Source: Bacillus sp. ISL-55
GTDB taxonomy: Bacteria > Bacillota > Bacilli > Bacillales > Cytobacillaceae
Direction of reading: 5' to 3'
DNA: 42,168 bases
NCBI RefSeq assembly: GCF_018613155.1
Contig: NZ_JAGGQU010000046.1
Span: 1 to 42,168 of the forward strand
The first letter of the stretch is position 1; every line of letters starts with the position of its first letter. The notes beneath the pieces were generated by a model. The model did no database searches, was not told where the DNA came from, and worked only from the letters and a program-made list of their open reading frames with translations. The position numbers and the translations under genes were made by a program. Below are positions 1 through 7,806 of this stretch, piece by piece.

Positions 1-190
1 AACGTCGCAGAGAAGGAAAAAGGGTAAAAGGAAAGCCTCTGCATTACCCCAAAACTTCGCAGAGAAGGAAAAAAGGTAAAAGGAAACCTCCTGCATTACC
101 CCAAAACGTCGCAGAGAAGGAAAAAGGGTAAAAGGAAAGCTCCTGCATTACCCCAAAATATAGCTGGGAACGGAAAAAGAGAAAAACGAA
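1..190. repeat. Tandem array, 52-bp period, 3 copies plus a decayed fourth
   Basis: Three units start at 1, 53 and 105, each 52 bp, differing at a few positions. A degenerate fourth begins near 157. Copy 1 has GCAGAG and CTCTGC as inverted arms inside the unit. The unit is purine-rich on the + strand with a short pyrimidine end (ATTACCCC). The array reaches the left edge of the window, so the full copy number is unknown. It lies just 3' of the NERD-domain gene on the opposite strand. No reading frame runs through it. Confidence 0.9.
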
Positions 191-195
191 AAATA

Positions 196-1110
196 TCATG
201 TGTAATGTCGTGTATGCCTGTCTCCTACCGGTCTGAAATTTTTGTTTAACACTCTTCTAACTGCTTTGATAGGCAGTACTCCCTTACACCAATCAAAAAT
301 CAAAGCTGTAGTTAACTTCCTCTCCGGAAAAAGTAACCTTATTTCCTCGATACTTCGCATCACCGCGGAATCAATCTTTTCATGTGTTCCACAGTGGCTG
401 CAAACGAATTCCTTCCTTTCAATTTTATCCATGAGCTGATGACACTCTTTACACATAAGCCCTTTCGCCAATTGATCATATTCGTAACTTGGAATTCGCT
501 TATAAGGGGAGTCGGTTTGGTGCAATTGTAAAAGCTTCTCTGCAATTTTTTTATGAAGGTTTGTCAGTTTGGAATGTTTCTTGTTTAGATTTTTCATATA
601 ACGATTTAACTGGCTTGGAAAAATAATAGGTGCATCTTTAGGGGACTGGTATAGAGTGAATTCAGGGTTAATGAAGACAACGGAGGATCCAATCACAAGG
701 CGAAAGCCTAAGCTTTCAAATAGTTGTCGAAGCAGGGAGATACTCCGTTTTAATTGGAGCAGGGGATCTTTGATTTCACTTCCATTGATTTTTTTGAGGC
801 GTTCACCTTCGTAGTAGTAGTCACCTTCATAGTACTTTACCTCGAAAACTAGGATTGCATCTTGAATGATGATCAGAGAATCAATCTGGAAGGTTGTGCC
901 TCCTACTTCCAGGAGCAGGTCATTCAGTGTAAGATGTTCAATTTCAAGGCTTTCCATCCATATATCAAACTTGATTTCGCCTTCAAATCCTTTCCTGAGA
1001 TTAAAGTGCCTTTGTTTCTCTTTCTCGGTAAATTCCATCCGGGGTGCTAACCAGTCCAGCATTTTTAACTCATTTGATTTAACCCGTTCTTTTAAAATCA
1101 TACTCCACAT
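196..1110 (-). CDS. NERD (nuclease-related) domain protein with C-terminal zinc ribbon
   Basis: The predicted product is 304 residues. The N-terminal half matches the NERD domain pattern: a conserved Gly-rich entry (RKGFEGE), then a beta-strand core with DSLII and FEVKYYEGDYYYE, which carries the Asp...Glu-x-Lys pattern typical of restriction-like nuclease folds. The C-terminal third has two CxxC pairs (CKEC and CSHC, about 20 residues apart), a likely zinc ribbon. I chose the ATG at 1110 because a GGAGG lies 7 nt upstream; an in-frame ATG at 1134 lacks a site. No signal peptide or membrane helix is visible. NERD proteins are common in Bacillaceae and their substrate is generally unknown; a DNA-processing role is inference. 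Confidence 0.8.
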   Translation of the reverse strand: MWSMILKERVKSNELKMLDWLAPRMEFTEKEKQRHFNLRKGFEGEIKFDIWMESLEIEHLTLNDLLLEVGGTTFQIDSLIIIQDAILVFEVKYYEGDYYYEGERLKKINGSEIKDPLLQLKRSISLLRQLFESLGFRLVIGSSVVFINPEFTLYQSPKDAPIIFPSQLNRYMKNLNKKHSKLTNLHKKIAEKLLQLHQTDSPYKRIPSYEYDQLAKGLMCKECHQLMDKIERKEFVCSHCGTHEKIDSAVMRSIEEIRLLFPERKLTTALIFDWCKGVLPIKAVRRVLNKNFRPVGDRHTRHYT

Positions 1111-1228
1111 CCTTTCTCCTCCATTTTTAAGCAAAAGAGTTTAAATAGCCAGTGAACATTTTAAGGCAGTTTTTCTAATTAATCACCAGGACACTTATAT
1201 ACGATAAATGCCTGGTCCTTAGAATCAG

Positions 1229-1268
1229 CAAAATAAAACAGTGTGATCCGCCACGGATCACACTGATA
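1229..1268 (-). terminator. Intrinsic terminator of the M14 peptidase gene
   Basis: A perfect 12-bp stem (arms 1239-1250 and 1254-1265) has a 3-nt loop. Read on the minus strand it is followed by TTTTATTTT. It starts 10 nt past the stop codon of the peptidase gene. Confidence 0.9.
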
Positions 1269-1274
1269 AAAGAC

Positions 1275-2339
1275 TTATTCGTCTGCTTCTTCGCTCTGTC
1301 TGTTCGTCTGGTAAGGCAGGGTATCCCAGAAGCTGGTATCCATTGTTTCGATAGAGTCATCAGCAATCGCTCTTACTGTAGCATCCAAAGTGGTGATGGT
1401 CTGCTTGATCAGGTAGCCGTTGCTCTTCTGGCCTAAAGCATAAGGCTCGTAATAATGGTCGGACATGCCGCGCATTTCGAATAATAGAGTCGAGATATCA
1501 TAGCGGACAGCCGCACCGTTACGTCCAATGTTGGCACCTTCCCCGCCGCTATATTTGCCGATATGGCCCCAGCCAGTATCTTCAAGCGCATTGTATACGA
1601 CGGCACCAAGCTTCTTGGAGCCTTCCAGCACATCTGGCTTCACGTCAGGGTTCGTTGGGTAGAGAATCGATCCAGAAACAAGTTCACCTTCTGTTTCGCT
1701 GAGCGTGCCCTGGTGATGAAGGTCAATCATGTAATCGATTTCATATTTTTCAAAAACATTCTCGTGTAGTGCGCGTGCTTCTGGTTCCATCTCGCTAGTT
1801 GCCTTTGCGTGCTCACGATTTAAATCTACGTAGTTTGCGTTGTAGCGGGTAAGGTGGCGGTCGCCATCAGCGTGGTAATCTTCAAGTGAGAAGTCGACAT
1901 CGCCCATTGCTCCGTCCGCATTCAGCATCGGAATGACAAGGATGTTCACATTATCAAGTACATCACTAGTTTTACCAGTGCCTAAATGCTTGATGAATTC
2001 TAGTGCACCCTCAGTTGTCAGCTGCTCGTTTCCATGCTGCTGCGTTAAAAACAGGATGGTTGGATTATCCGGGTTGGAAATATACTTAGCCATATGAATA
2101 TCACGGCCTTTGACGGTCTGCCCGATCACTTCCAGCTCCATTGCCTCCTGTTTGGCATCCTGAGTCTTCAGGTAATCCACTAAACTTTCATATGTATGCA
2201 AAATCGATGTTTGTACGGATCCATTTCCGGCACCCGGTCCATTCCCGACAGCACCAGTAGGCAGGGCCACCGCAGTCACCGCGCCAAGAGCCATCATGCT
2301 TGATAAAGAAACCAATAGAACCTTCTTTTTCAAATTCAT
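1275..2339 (-). CDS. Secreted M14-family zinc carboxypeptidase
   Basis: The product is 354 residues. An N-terminal signal peptide is evident (MNLKKK, a hydrophobic stretch, then a small-residue Ala/Gly region), so it is exported. M14 metallopeptidase landmarks occur in order: the zinc-binding HGNE (HxxE), NADG (the family's NPDG position), VDLNRE (substrate-carboxylate binding Asn-Arg), DLHH (third zinc His), and FEMRG carrying the probable catalytic Glu. M14 enzymes remove C-terminal residues from peptides; in bacilli some cleave peptidoglycan stem peptides, but the substrate cannot be read from sequence. The ATG at 2339 is preferred over 2345 because AGGAGG sits 7 nt before it and only 1 nt before the other. 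It is monocistronic, with its own terminator. Confidence 0.9.
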   Translation of the reverse strand: MNLKKKVLLVSLSSMMALGAVTAVALPTGAVGNGPGAGNGSVQTSILHTYESLVDYLKTQDAKQEAMELEVIGQTVKGRDIHMAKYISNPDNPTILFLTQQHGNEQLTTEGALEFIKHLGTGKTSDVLDNVNILVIPMLNADGAMGDVDFSLEDYHADGDRHLTRYNANYVDLNREHAKATSEMEPEARALHENVFEKYEIDYMIDLHHQGTLSETEGELVSGSILYPTNPDVKPDVLEGSKKLGAVVYNALEDTGWGHIGKYSGGEGANIGRNGAAVRYDISTLLFEMRGMSDHYYEPYALGQKSNGYLIKQTITTLDATVRAIADDSIETMDTSFWDTLPYQTNRQSEEADE

Positions 2340-2507
2340 CGTCATTCCTCCTATAAACTAGATTCACTATACATGTTACTGAATTTTTAAAAAACATTTA
2401 ATAGAGTAAGATGCCTATTTATTAGACAAATTTCGAGCCTCGAAATAAGTAAAAATGATAGAGTTTTAAAAAGTGAAAACGGGGTTTGATAGGTAAAAAG
2501 TAAGTAG

Positions 2508-2537
2508 TTAGGCGAAATAAGCAGGAATCGCTATAAT
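2508..2537 (+). promoter_or_regulatory. Probable sigma-A promoter of the two-component operon
   Basis: A consensus -10 (TATAAT, 2532-2537) lies 35 nt before the response regulator start. The best -35 is weak (TTAGGC, 2508-2513, 18-nt spacer), which would fit an activator-dependent promoter. Confidence 0.4.
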
Positions 2538-2571
2538 AAACATAACTAGAACTGAGTAAGGAGACACAGTA

Positions 2572-3249
2572 ATGGCAGCAATCTTAATTGTCGATGATGA
2601 TCCTAATATCTTATTTTTGGTAAAAAGCCAGCTTCAGGGAGCAGGCCATGTTGTTTACCAGGCTCAGGATGGTACCGCGGCTTTGAAAATAGTGAATGAA
2701 ACTGTCATCGATTTGGCGGTAGTGGATGTGATGATGCCCGGAATGGACGGGTATGAGCTGACAAAGCAAATCCGGGAACTGCATGATATCCCGGTGATCA
2801 TGCTGACGGCGAAGGGGCAGATTGAGGACAAGGAGCAGGGATTCCTTTCAGGCACGGATGACTATATCGTAAAGCCATTCGACCCAAAGGAGCTGATTTT
2901 CAGGATCAACGCATTATTCCGGCGCTATCAGAAGCGGAGCAATCTGCTGATCACCATCGGCAATGTAACGATCAACCAGCAAAACTTCGAGGTCCAGGTG
3001 GGTGATAAGACACTGATTTTGCCTCTGAAGGAGTTTGAGCTTCTCTCTTATATGGCAGCGAAGCCGAATCAGGTGTTTACGAGGAATCAATTGATCGAGG
3101 AAATCTGGGGCCTTGATTTTTCAGGGGATGAACGTACGCTGAACGTCCATGTCAAAAGGCTTCGGGACCGGTTCTCCGAGCTGACCGAGGACTTCACGAT
3201 CAAGACGATCCGCGGCGTTGGTTATTTGGTCGAGGTACAAAGCAAATGA
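2572..3249 (+). CDS. OmpR/PhoB-family response regulator
   Basis: The product is 225 residues. The receiver domain (about 1-115) has the acidic pocket at D8-D10, the phosphoacceptor D52 in VVDVMMPGMDG, a switch Thr in MLTAKG and the conserved Lys in VKPFDPKEL. The C-terminal winged-helix DNA-binding domain (about 130-222) shows LPLKEFELL, ERTLNVHVKRLR and IRGVGYL. It should bind direct-repeat DNA as a dimer once phosphorylated by the kinase encoded next, whose start overlaps its stop by 4 nt. The start has a clear AAGGAG site. A candidate target is the repeat-bearing promoter at 4645-4676. The specific ortholog is not recognised. Confidence 0.95.
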   Translation: MAAILIVDDDPNILFLVKSQLQGAGHVVYQAQDGTAALKIVNETVIDLAVVDVMMPGMDGYELTKQIRELHDIPVIMLTAKGQIEDKEQGFLSGTDDYIVKPFDPKELIFRINALFRRYQKRSNLLITIGNVTINQQNFEVQVGDKTLILPLKEFELLSYMAAKPNQVFTRNQLIEEIWGLDFSGDERTLNVHVKRLRDRFSELTEDFTIKTIRGVGYLVEVQSK

Positions 3250-4637
3250 AATCCATCTATTCAAAATTTGTGATAGCGACCATAGCCATTATCCTGACGA
3301 GCACGCTGCTTGGATTTTTGATAGCCAATACCTACTATCATCAGCTGGTGAAACCATTGAACGACGAGAAGAATGTCAATGTTGCGGAGAATCTTTCAAG
3401 TTACATAGAGAGCCAGGAGAATATCGAGCTTGAAAACTATCTCGAAAGTGCCGCATCGATGGGTTACCAAATCTACGCAGTCAATGTAAGTGGCTACGAA
3501 CAATACTTTGGGGCACCTTTCAAAAACCCAAACCTTCAGAAGAGAGCCATAGATTCGGTATTGAGTGGGGAAATCTACCACGGTATGCGAGACTACCCGA
3601 TGGAAACGTTCGTCACTGGCTTTTTCGCCAATGAGCTCCGAAATACGGTAGGTGTGCCCTTCACCTTTAATAATGATCGATATGCACTATTCATCCGGCC
3701 TGACATTAAGCTTTTGTTCAGTGAAGTCCATGTGCTGATGGGCTGGATGATTTTGATTATGTTCATTATTAGTGTCCTTCTTGTACTGATAGCTTCAAAG
3801 TATCTTGTAAAACCGATCACAAAGCTGACATCCGCAACAAAAAAGATCCAGACGGGGAATTTTGATATCAATCTGGACATCAGCCGGAAGGATGAACTCG
3901 GTGTCCTGGCCAGAAGCTTTGAGGAAATGAGTTTGAGGCTCAGCCAGCTTGATCAGATGAGGAGAGAATTCGTCTCAAATGTATCGCATGACTTCCAATC
4001 TCCGTTACTAAATATCCAGGGCTACACCCAGCTGCTGGGCAAAGAGGATTTGAAGCAGGAAGAAAAGGCCCATTATATCCATGTGATCCAACAGGAAACG
4101 AATCGGCTGTCACTACTGACAAAGCAGCTGCTGTTACTGACATCCCTGGAAAAAGAAGAGTTTATCTTCAAGCCGGCTGCTTTCAATTTAGGCACCCAAA
4201 TGAAGGAACTCATCCAAAAATATGTATGGCAGCTGAATGAGAAGGGGATTGCCCTCTCCTTTCATTTGCCTGACGTCATCTTCCATGGCGATGGAAACCT
4301 TCTTCATAATGCCTGGGAGAATCTTTTGTCAAATGCGATCAAATACAATAAGGAAAACGGAGAGATCGAAATCACCCTTCATGAAGAAAACGACCTGGTA
4401 AAAATCATCTTTAAGGACACCGGAATCGGGATGTCCCCGGATGAGGTCGAGCGGATATTTGACCGTTTTTACCGTGCTGATCCATCGAGATCAAAGGAAA
4501 TTGAGGGCACCGGCCTGGGCCTGTCTATTGTAGACAGGATTATAAAGCTGCACCATGGAACCATCACTGTAAACAGCGAGCCAGGCAAAGGTTCTGAATT
4601 CGTTGTGCTCCTGCCTAAAGCACCGCCCCATTTGTAA
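3246..4637 (+). CDS. Membrane sensor histidine kinase (HAMP, HisKA, HATPase)
   Basis: The product is 463 residues. Two transmembrane helices (about 8-28 and 160-183) flank an extracytoplasmic sensor region of about 130 residues. A HAMP linker (about 184-236) follows. The phosphoacceptor is H248 in SNVSHDFQSPL, where the usual H-box DLRTPL reads DFQSPL. The ATP-binding domain has an N box (AWENLLSNAIKYN), a G1 box (DTGIGM), an F box (FDRFYR) and a G2 box (GTGLGL). The ATGA overlap with the regulator implies translational coupling and partnership. The signal is unknown; the downstream exporter genes suggest response to an envelope stress or a toxic lipophilic compound (inference). Confidence 0.93.
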   Translation: MKSIYSKFVIATIAIILTSTLLGFLIANTYYHQLVKPLNDEKNVNVAENLSSYIESQENIELENYLESAASMGYQIYAVNVSGYEQYFGAPFKNPNLQKRAIDSVLSGEIYHGMRDYPMETFVTGFFANELRNTVGVPFTFNNDRYALFIRPDIKLLFSEVHVLMGWMILIMFIISVLLVLIASKYLVKPITKLTSATKKIQTGNFDINLDISRKDELGVLARSFEEMSLRLSQLDQMRREFVSNVSHDFQSPLLNIQGYTQLLGKEDLKQEEKAHYIHVIQQETNRLSLLTKQLLLLTSLEKEEFIFKPAAFNLGTQMKELIQKYVWQLNEKGIALSFHLPDVIFHGDGNLLHNAWENLLSNAIKYNKENGEIEITLHEENDLVKIIFKDTGIGMSPDEVERIFDRFYRADPSRSKEIEGTGLGLSIVDRIIKLHHGTITVNSEPGKGSEFVVLLPKAPPHL

Positions 4638-4644
4638 TATCCAG

Positions 4645-4676
4645 TTCACCTTCTGTTCACTTTCGATTCTTATAAT
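4645..4676 (+). promoter_or_regulatory. Candidate regulated promoter with TTCAC direct repeats
   Basis: TTCAC occurs at 4645-4649 and 4656-4660, exactly 11 bp apart (one helical turn), ending 10 nt before a perfect TATAAT (4671-4676). OmpR-family regulators classically bind such repeats over a poor -35. The -10 falls in the loop of the terminator at 4648-4706, so a transcript starting near 4683 would begin inside the hairpin's 3' arm and read into the exporter genes. Binding by the adjacent regulator is inference. Confidence 0.5.
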
Positions 4677-4706
4677 GAGAATCGTAAGTAAACAGAAGGT
4701 TTTTTT
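4648..4706 (+). terminator. Long hairpin terminator after the sensor kinase gene
   Basis: Arms ACCTTCTGTT (4648-4657) and AACAGAAGGT (4691-4700) continue inward with ACTT/AAGT and CGATTCT/AGAATCG, interrupted by two single mismatches. The loop is 7 nt and seven T follow. The hairpin begins 11 nt after the stop codon. Confidence 0.9.
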
Positions 4707-4723
4707 ATAGAGGGGGATTTTTA

Positions 4724-5107
4724 ATGAAGGGTAAAAATTTGGCACTGCTTCGATTTTCAGCAGTGTTTTCAGTAGTCGGGGCGGTGCTTGGGGCTCATAT
4801 GGCGGGTGCGGGTTCGTATGCGTTCCGTCCGATCCATGCCCATATCCTGGTTGTCGGGTGGCTAACGTTGTTTGCCTGGGCAGTTTATTATGAGGTATTC
4901 ACGATCACGTCGAAAAAATTGGCTTCGTGGCACACATGGACAGCGATCATTGGCACGACAGGATTGACAGCAGGTATGTGGGTCCATAACCTGAAGCCGT
5001 TTGATTTACCAGAGGCTTTTTCACTCATCCTTTATATTGGTGGAGGGGTGACATTGCTTGTCAGCTTTATCCTCTTCCTGGTGTCGACATTCTTTATCGA
5101 AGGCTGA
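4724..5107 (+). CDS. Small four-helix membrane protein, resembles heme-copper oxidase subunit I fragments
   Basis: The product is 127 residues with four hydrophobic helices (about 8-30, 38-62, 70-88, 96-124). Helix 2 begins with PIHAHILVVGW, and helix 3 is preceded by SWHTW; such His placement recalls heme-ligating helices of the cytochrome oxidase subunit I superfamily, but the protein is far too short to be an oxidase subunit and the match is by eye. AGAGGGGGA lies before the ATG. It is first in an operon with the MMPL exporter (53 nt gap) and follows the two-component genes. Function is not known. Confidence 0.75.
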   Translation: MKGKNLALLRFSAVFSVVGAVLGAHMAGAGSYAFRPIHAHILVVGWLTLFAWAVYYEVFTITSKKLASWHTWTAIIGTTGLTAGMWVHNLKPFDLPEAFSLILYIGGGVTLLVSFILFLVSTFFIEG

Positions 5108-5160
5108 TTTCGAAAGATTGTAGCCTTATCGAAAGAAGTTAAAGAGGGGGAGAGGGAAGA

Positions 5161-6282
5161 ATGAAGTGGGCAAGGAAATTAACGGCTTTTTCGGGCAGCC
5201 AAAAAGGCTCGAAAGGAATCGTGGCCATTTGGGTCCTGGCAGCATTGTTGCTAGGCTGGCTTGCTCCAAGTGCGAGTGATTATGCGACAAGCATCAATGA
5301 GTCCGGGCTTCCTGAAGATTCCGTTTCACTGAAAGCAGATGAGAAAATCAATGAGCATTTTCCGGATGACGAGGGGATTCCCGCACTGCTCGTTTTTAAT
5401 AAAAAGGGAGAATTCACCGGGAATGATTTTGCGATCATTGACCAGGTCAGCAAAAAGCTGACGGAGGCGGAGTTAGAGGGTGTCAAGGCGGTAGTGCCGT
5501 TTCATCAGATGACGCCGCAGGCAAAAGCATCTTTTTTATCAGAAAACCATACGACACTTATTTTGCCAGTATCACTGAATGAAAATCTCGAACGCAGCAC
5601 AATCAATGACACTATTAAAAAGATAGGGCAGCTTGCCAAAAAAGAGTTGAAAGGGCAGGAGGAGGTTAAGCTGGCCATCACCGGTCCAGCGGGGATTGTC
5701 GCCGATATGATCGGCATATTCGCCCGGGCGGATATCGTGCTTTTGCTGGGCACAGTCGGATTGATCTTTATCCTGTTGATTCTGATTTACCGTTCGCCGC
5801 TGTTGGCGCTGGTCCCGCTATTGGGAGCAGGACTTGTTTATGAAGTGGTCAATAAAAGTATTGGGATATTAGGTTCTGCCGGGATGGAAATCGAGACACA
5901 ATCGACCTCGATTATGTCGATCCTGTTATTTGCGGCACTGACCGATTATTCGCTTTTCATCGTGGCGCGTTTTAAAGAAGAGCTAAAAAAAGCGGGAAAC
6001 AAATTCACAGCAATGAAGCGGGCGATGGAGGAAGTCACTGAACCGATTCTCTTCAGCGGCGGGACCGTACTCGCGGCCATGCTTGTGTTGTTCGCTGCCA
6101 TTTTTGAGCCATATCGCAACTTTGCGCCTGTTTTCTCGATTGCATTAGTATTGATTCTCCTTGGCGGGTTGACGTTGCTGCCGGCTCTTTATGTGCTATT
6201 TGGCAGGAAGGCGTTCTGGCCGTCTCTTCCGAAAGTGGACGACCAGGCACCTGCTAAAGCGGGCATCTGGTCCAGACTGTGA
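5161..6282 (+). CDS. MMPL exporter, N-terminal half (alternative reading)
   Basis: If the TGA at 6280-6282 is real, this gives a 373-residue protein. Helix 1 (about 22-38) is followed by an extracytoplasmic loop of about 150 residues and helices 2-6, including TDYSLFIVARFKEEL, the family motif at helix 4 with Asp-Tyr in the proton-relay position. It ends right after the sixth helix, so it could fold as a half-transporter, as SecD does relative to SecF. It shares the single operon start with the feature spanning both halves. Confidence 0.6.
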   Translation: MKWARKLTAFSGSQKGSKGIVAIWVLAALLLGWLAPSASDYATSINESGLPEDSVSLKADEKINEHFPDDEGIPALLVFNKKGEFTGNDFAIIDQVSKKLTEAELEGVKAVVPFHQMTPQAKASFLSENHTTLILPVSLNENLERSTINDTIKKIGQLAKKELKGQEEVKLAITGPAGIVADMIGIFARADIVLLLGTVGLIFILLILIYRSPLLALVPLLGAGLVYEVVNKSIGILGSAGMEIETQSTSIMSILLFAALTDYSLFIVARFKEELKKAGNKFTAMKRAMEEVTEPILFSGGTVLAAMLVLFAAIFEPYRNFAPVFSIALVLILLGGLTLLPALYVLFGRKAFWPSLPKVDDQAPAKAGIWSRL

Positions 6283-6303
6283 GATATCGTTGTAAAAAAT
6301 CCA

Positions 6304-7314
6304 GTGAAGAGTGGGGTCTTCGTGCTCATTCCTCTTGTGGCAATTGCCTTGAATACGGTCAATATCACATATTCATTCAATCTTATCAAATCATTTCCTG
6401 ATGACATCCAGTCAAGGCAGGGATATGAGATCCTGGAGAAGAACTTCTCGCCGGGTGAGCTGGCACCGACAACCCTGATCGTTGAAGGTGACAGTGAAAT
6501 CGTAAAAGAAGAACTGCAAGCCTTAAGGGGTGAGCTCCTTGATATGGCAGGGGTTGAACAGGTGAATCCTGATTTCGCCCTGCATGCTGATTCTTATTTT
6601 TCCAAAGATAAAAATGCAGCAAAGCTGGAGATCGTTTTTGCCGGCAATCCTTATGACCAAAAGACATTCGATCAGTTGAATGAAATCCGTATTCAGGAAG
6701 GAGAGCTGAAGAAAGGTGCTGGCCTTGAAGGAGCAAACTTCTACTATGCTGGTGAAACCGCTAAGCAGGCGGAAGTCCGCGAAGTGAATGACCGCGATAC
6801 TTGGGTGGTCGTCCTGTTAACGACCGTTGTCATCATGGTCCTGCTTGGTGTGCAGACAAAATCCATGATCGCTCCCATCTATATGATGGCAACAATCATC
6901 CTGTCTTATTTTACAGCGCTGGGAGCCGGATCATTCATCTTTGACCAGTTCTTCGGCTATTCCGAAATCAGTTACCGGATTCCGTTATACACGTACATCT
7001 TCCTGGTGGCACTTGGTGTGGACTATAACATCATGCTCATTTCGAGGATAAAAGAGGAAGCAAGGAAACAACCGATTAAAGAGGCGATCAGTCTCGGCTT
7101 ATCCCATACAGGTGGAGTCATTTCATCAGCAGGAGTCATTCTTGCCGCAACATTCGCCGTCCTGATCACCCAGCCAATCATGGAGCTGTTCATGTTCGGG
7201 TTCACCGTCGCGATCGGCGTCTTGATTGATACATTCCTGATTCGTACAATTCTAGTACCAGCGATTATGGTCAAGCTGGGAAGATACAGCCTTTGGCCTC
7301 ACAAAGTAAAATAG
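6304..7314 (+). CDS. MMPL exporter, C-terminal half (alternative reading)
   Basis: The in-frame GTG at 6304 would give 336 residues: helix 7, a loop of about 140 residues and helices 8-12 with GVDYNIMLISRIKEE, the second copy of the family motif. I see no ribosome binding site before this GTG, so independent translation is doubtful; restart or readthrough after the TGA 21 nt upstream would be needed. It ends at a strong bidirectional terminator. Confidence 0.5.
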   Translation: MKSGVFVLIPLVAIALNTVNITYSFNLIKSFPDDIQSRQGYEILEKNFSPGELAPTTLIVEGDSEIVKEELQALRGELLDMAGVEQVNPDFALHADSYFSKDKNAAKLEIVFAGNPYDQKTFDQLNEIRIQEGELKKGAGLEGANFYYAGETAKQAEVREVNDRDTWVVVLLTTVVIMVLLGVQTKSMIAPIYMMATIILSYFTALGAGSFIFDQFFGYSEISYRIPLYTYIFLVALGVDYNIMLISRIKEEARKQPIKEAISLGLSHTGGVISSAGVILAATFAVLITQPIMELFMFGFTVAIGVLIDTFLIRTILVPAIMVKLGRYSLWPHKVK

Positions 7315-7320
7315 AAACAA

Positions 7321-7351
7321 AAAAAGCGTGCTCAGCTGTGGCACGCTTTTT
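7321..7351. terminator. Bidirectional terminator between exporter and small gene
   Basis: GCGTGC (7326-7331) pairs with GCACGC (7341-7346). It is flanked by A5 on the left and T5 on the right, so it works for both the exporter operon (+) and the converging small gene (-). Confidence 0.85.
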
Positions 7352-7361
7352 AGTGGGGGCA

Positions 7362-7535
7362 TTAATTACTCTCTAGTTCTTCCTCGAAATAAAATGTGCT
7401 TGGGTATTCCTTCACAGTGTATGAATATCTTTTCATGTTTTTTACGTATTGGGACTTCATGATTGTCACTGTTTCGCCGGTTTCCTTGATATTGACCGAT
7501 TGACCTGTTTTATAAATGTTGCTTGCGCTTTTCAA
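7362..7535 (-). CDS. Small conserved-looking protein, 57 residues
   Basis: This frame begins with TTG at 7535, preceded by AAAGGG about 9-10 nt upstream, and ends with TAA just before the shared terminator. The product is soluble and basic in the middle (NMKRYSYTVKEYP) and acidic at the end (FEEELESN), without signal or membrane segment. The N-terminal part reads IYKTGQSVNIKETGETVTI, which looks like a short beta-rich fold. An extended -10 promoter (TGGTATAAT on the minus strand, 7563-7568) lies upstream. I cannot name the family. The TTG start makes it easy to overlook. Confidence 0.7.
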   Translation of the reverse strand: MKSASNIYKTGQSVNIKETGETVTIMKSQYVKNMKRYSYTVKEYPSTFYFEEELESN

Positions 7536-7562
7536 TTAGCCACGCCCTTTCATGTTCTTTTA

Positions 7563-7571
7563 ATTATACCA
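7563..7571 (-). promoter_or_regulatory. Extended -10 promoter of the 57-residue gene
   Basis: The minus strand reads TGGTATAAT, a TGn extended -10, 28 nt upstream of the TTG start. No good -35 is visible. Confidence 0.4.
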
Positions 7572-7656
7572 CATTTTCTGATCCACTTTTATTAATCCAT
7601 TATGGACTTTTGAATGATTTTTTATAAAACCCTGTTTTTAGAAAATTCCTAAATGC

Positions 7657-7685
7657 TTGCACTATCTTATCAATTCTGTTATTCT
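7657..7685 (+). promoter_or_regulatory. Sigma-A promoter of the cold-shock gene, with long 5' leader
   Basis: TTGCAC (7657-7662) and TATTCT (7680-7685) are separated by 17 nt. The start site near 7692 gives a leader of about 115 nt, typical of cold-shock genes whose leader RNA folds with temperature. Just before the AGGAGG, GTGTG and CACAC can form a 5-bp stem with a GATAT loop. Confidence 0.65.
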
Positions 7686-7806
7686 TAGGAAGAATTATTT
7701 TTGTTCGGTATGCAAGGAAAGAACATGCACTGCTTGATTCGCCTGGATATCACTGAGACAAGAATAGTAACAAATTGTGTGGATATCACACTAGGAGGCA
7801 ACAAAA

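Larger units (their letters stand above)
5161..7314 (+). pseudogene. MMPL/RND-family exporter interrupted by one in-frame TGA
   Basis: The frame that opens at the ATG at 5161 (site AGAGGGGGAGAGGGAAG) runs to a TGA at 6280-6282 and then continues in the same frame to a TAG at 7312-7314, 717 codons in all, the normal size of Bacillus YdfJ-type MMPL proteins. Each half has one helix, a large extracytoplasmic loop and five more helices, the 12-helix RND layout. The TGA falls in the linker between halves (WSRL, stop, DIVVKNP), so nothing is missing on either side. It may be a nonsense mutation, a read error, or a natural split. MMPL pumps export lipids or hydrophobic compounds using the proton gradient. 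Confidence 0.8.

Noticed and set aside
6280-6282. Selenocysteine at the in-frame TGA of the MMPL gene
   Set aside because: No hairpin of SECIS type follows and MMPL proteins have no redox site there; mutation, split or weak Trp readthrough is simpler.
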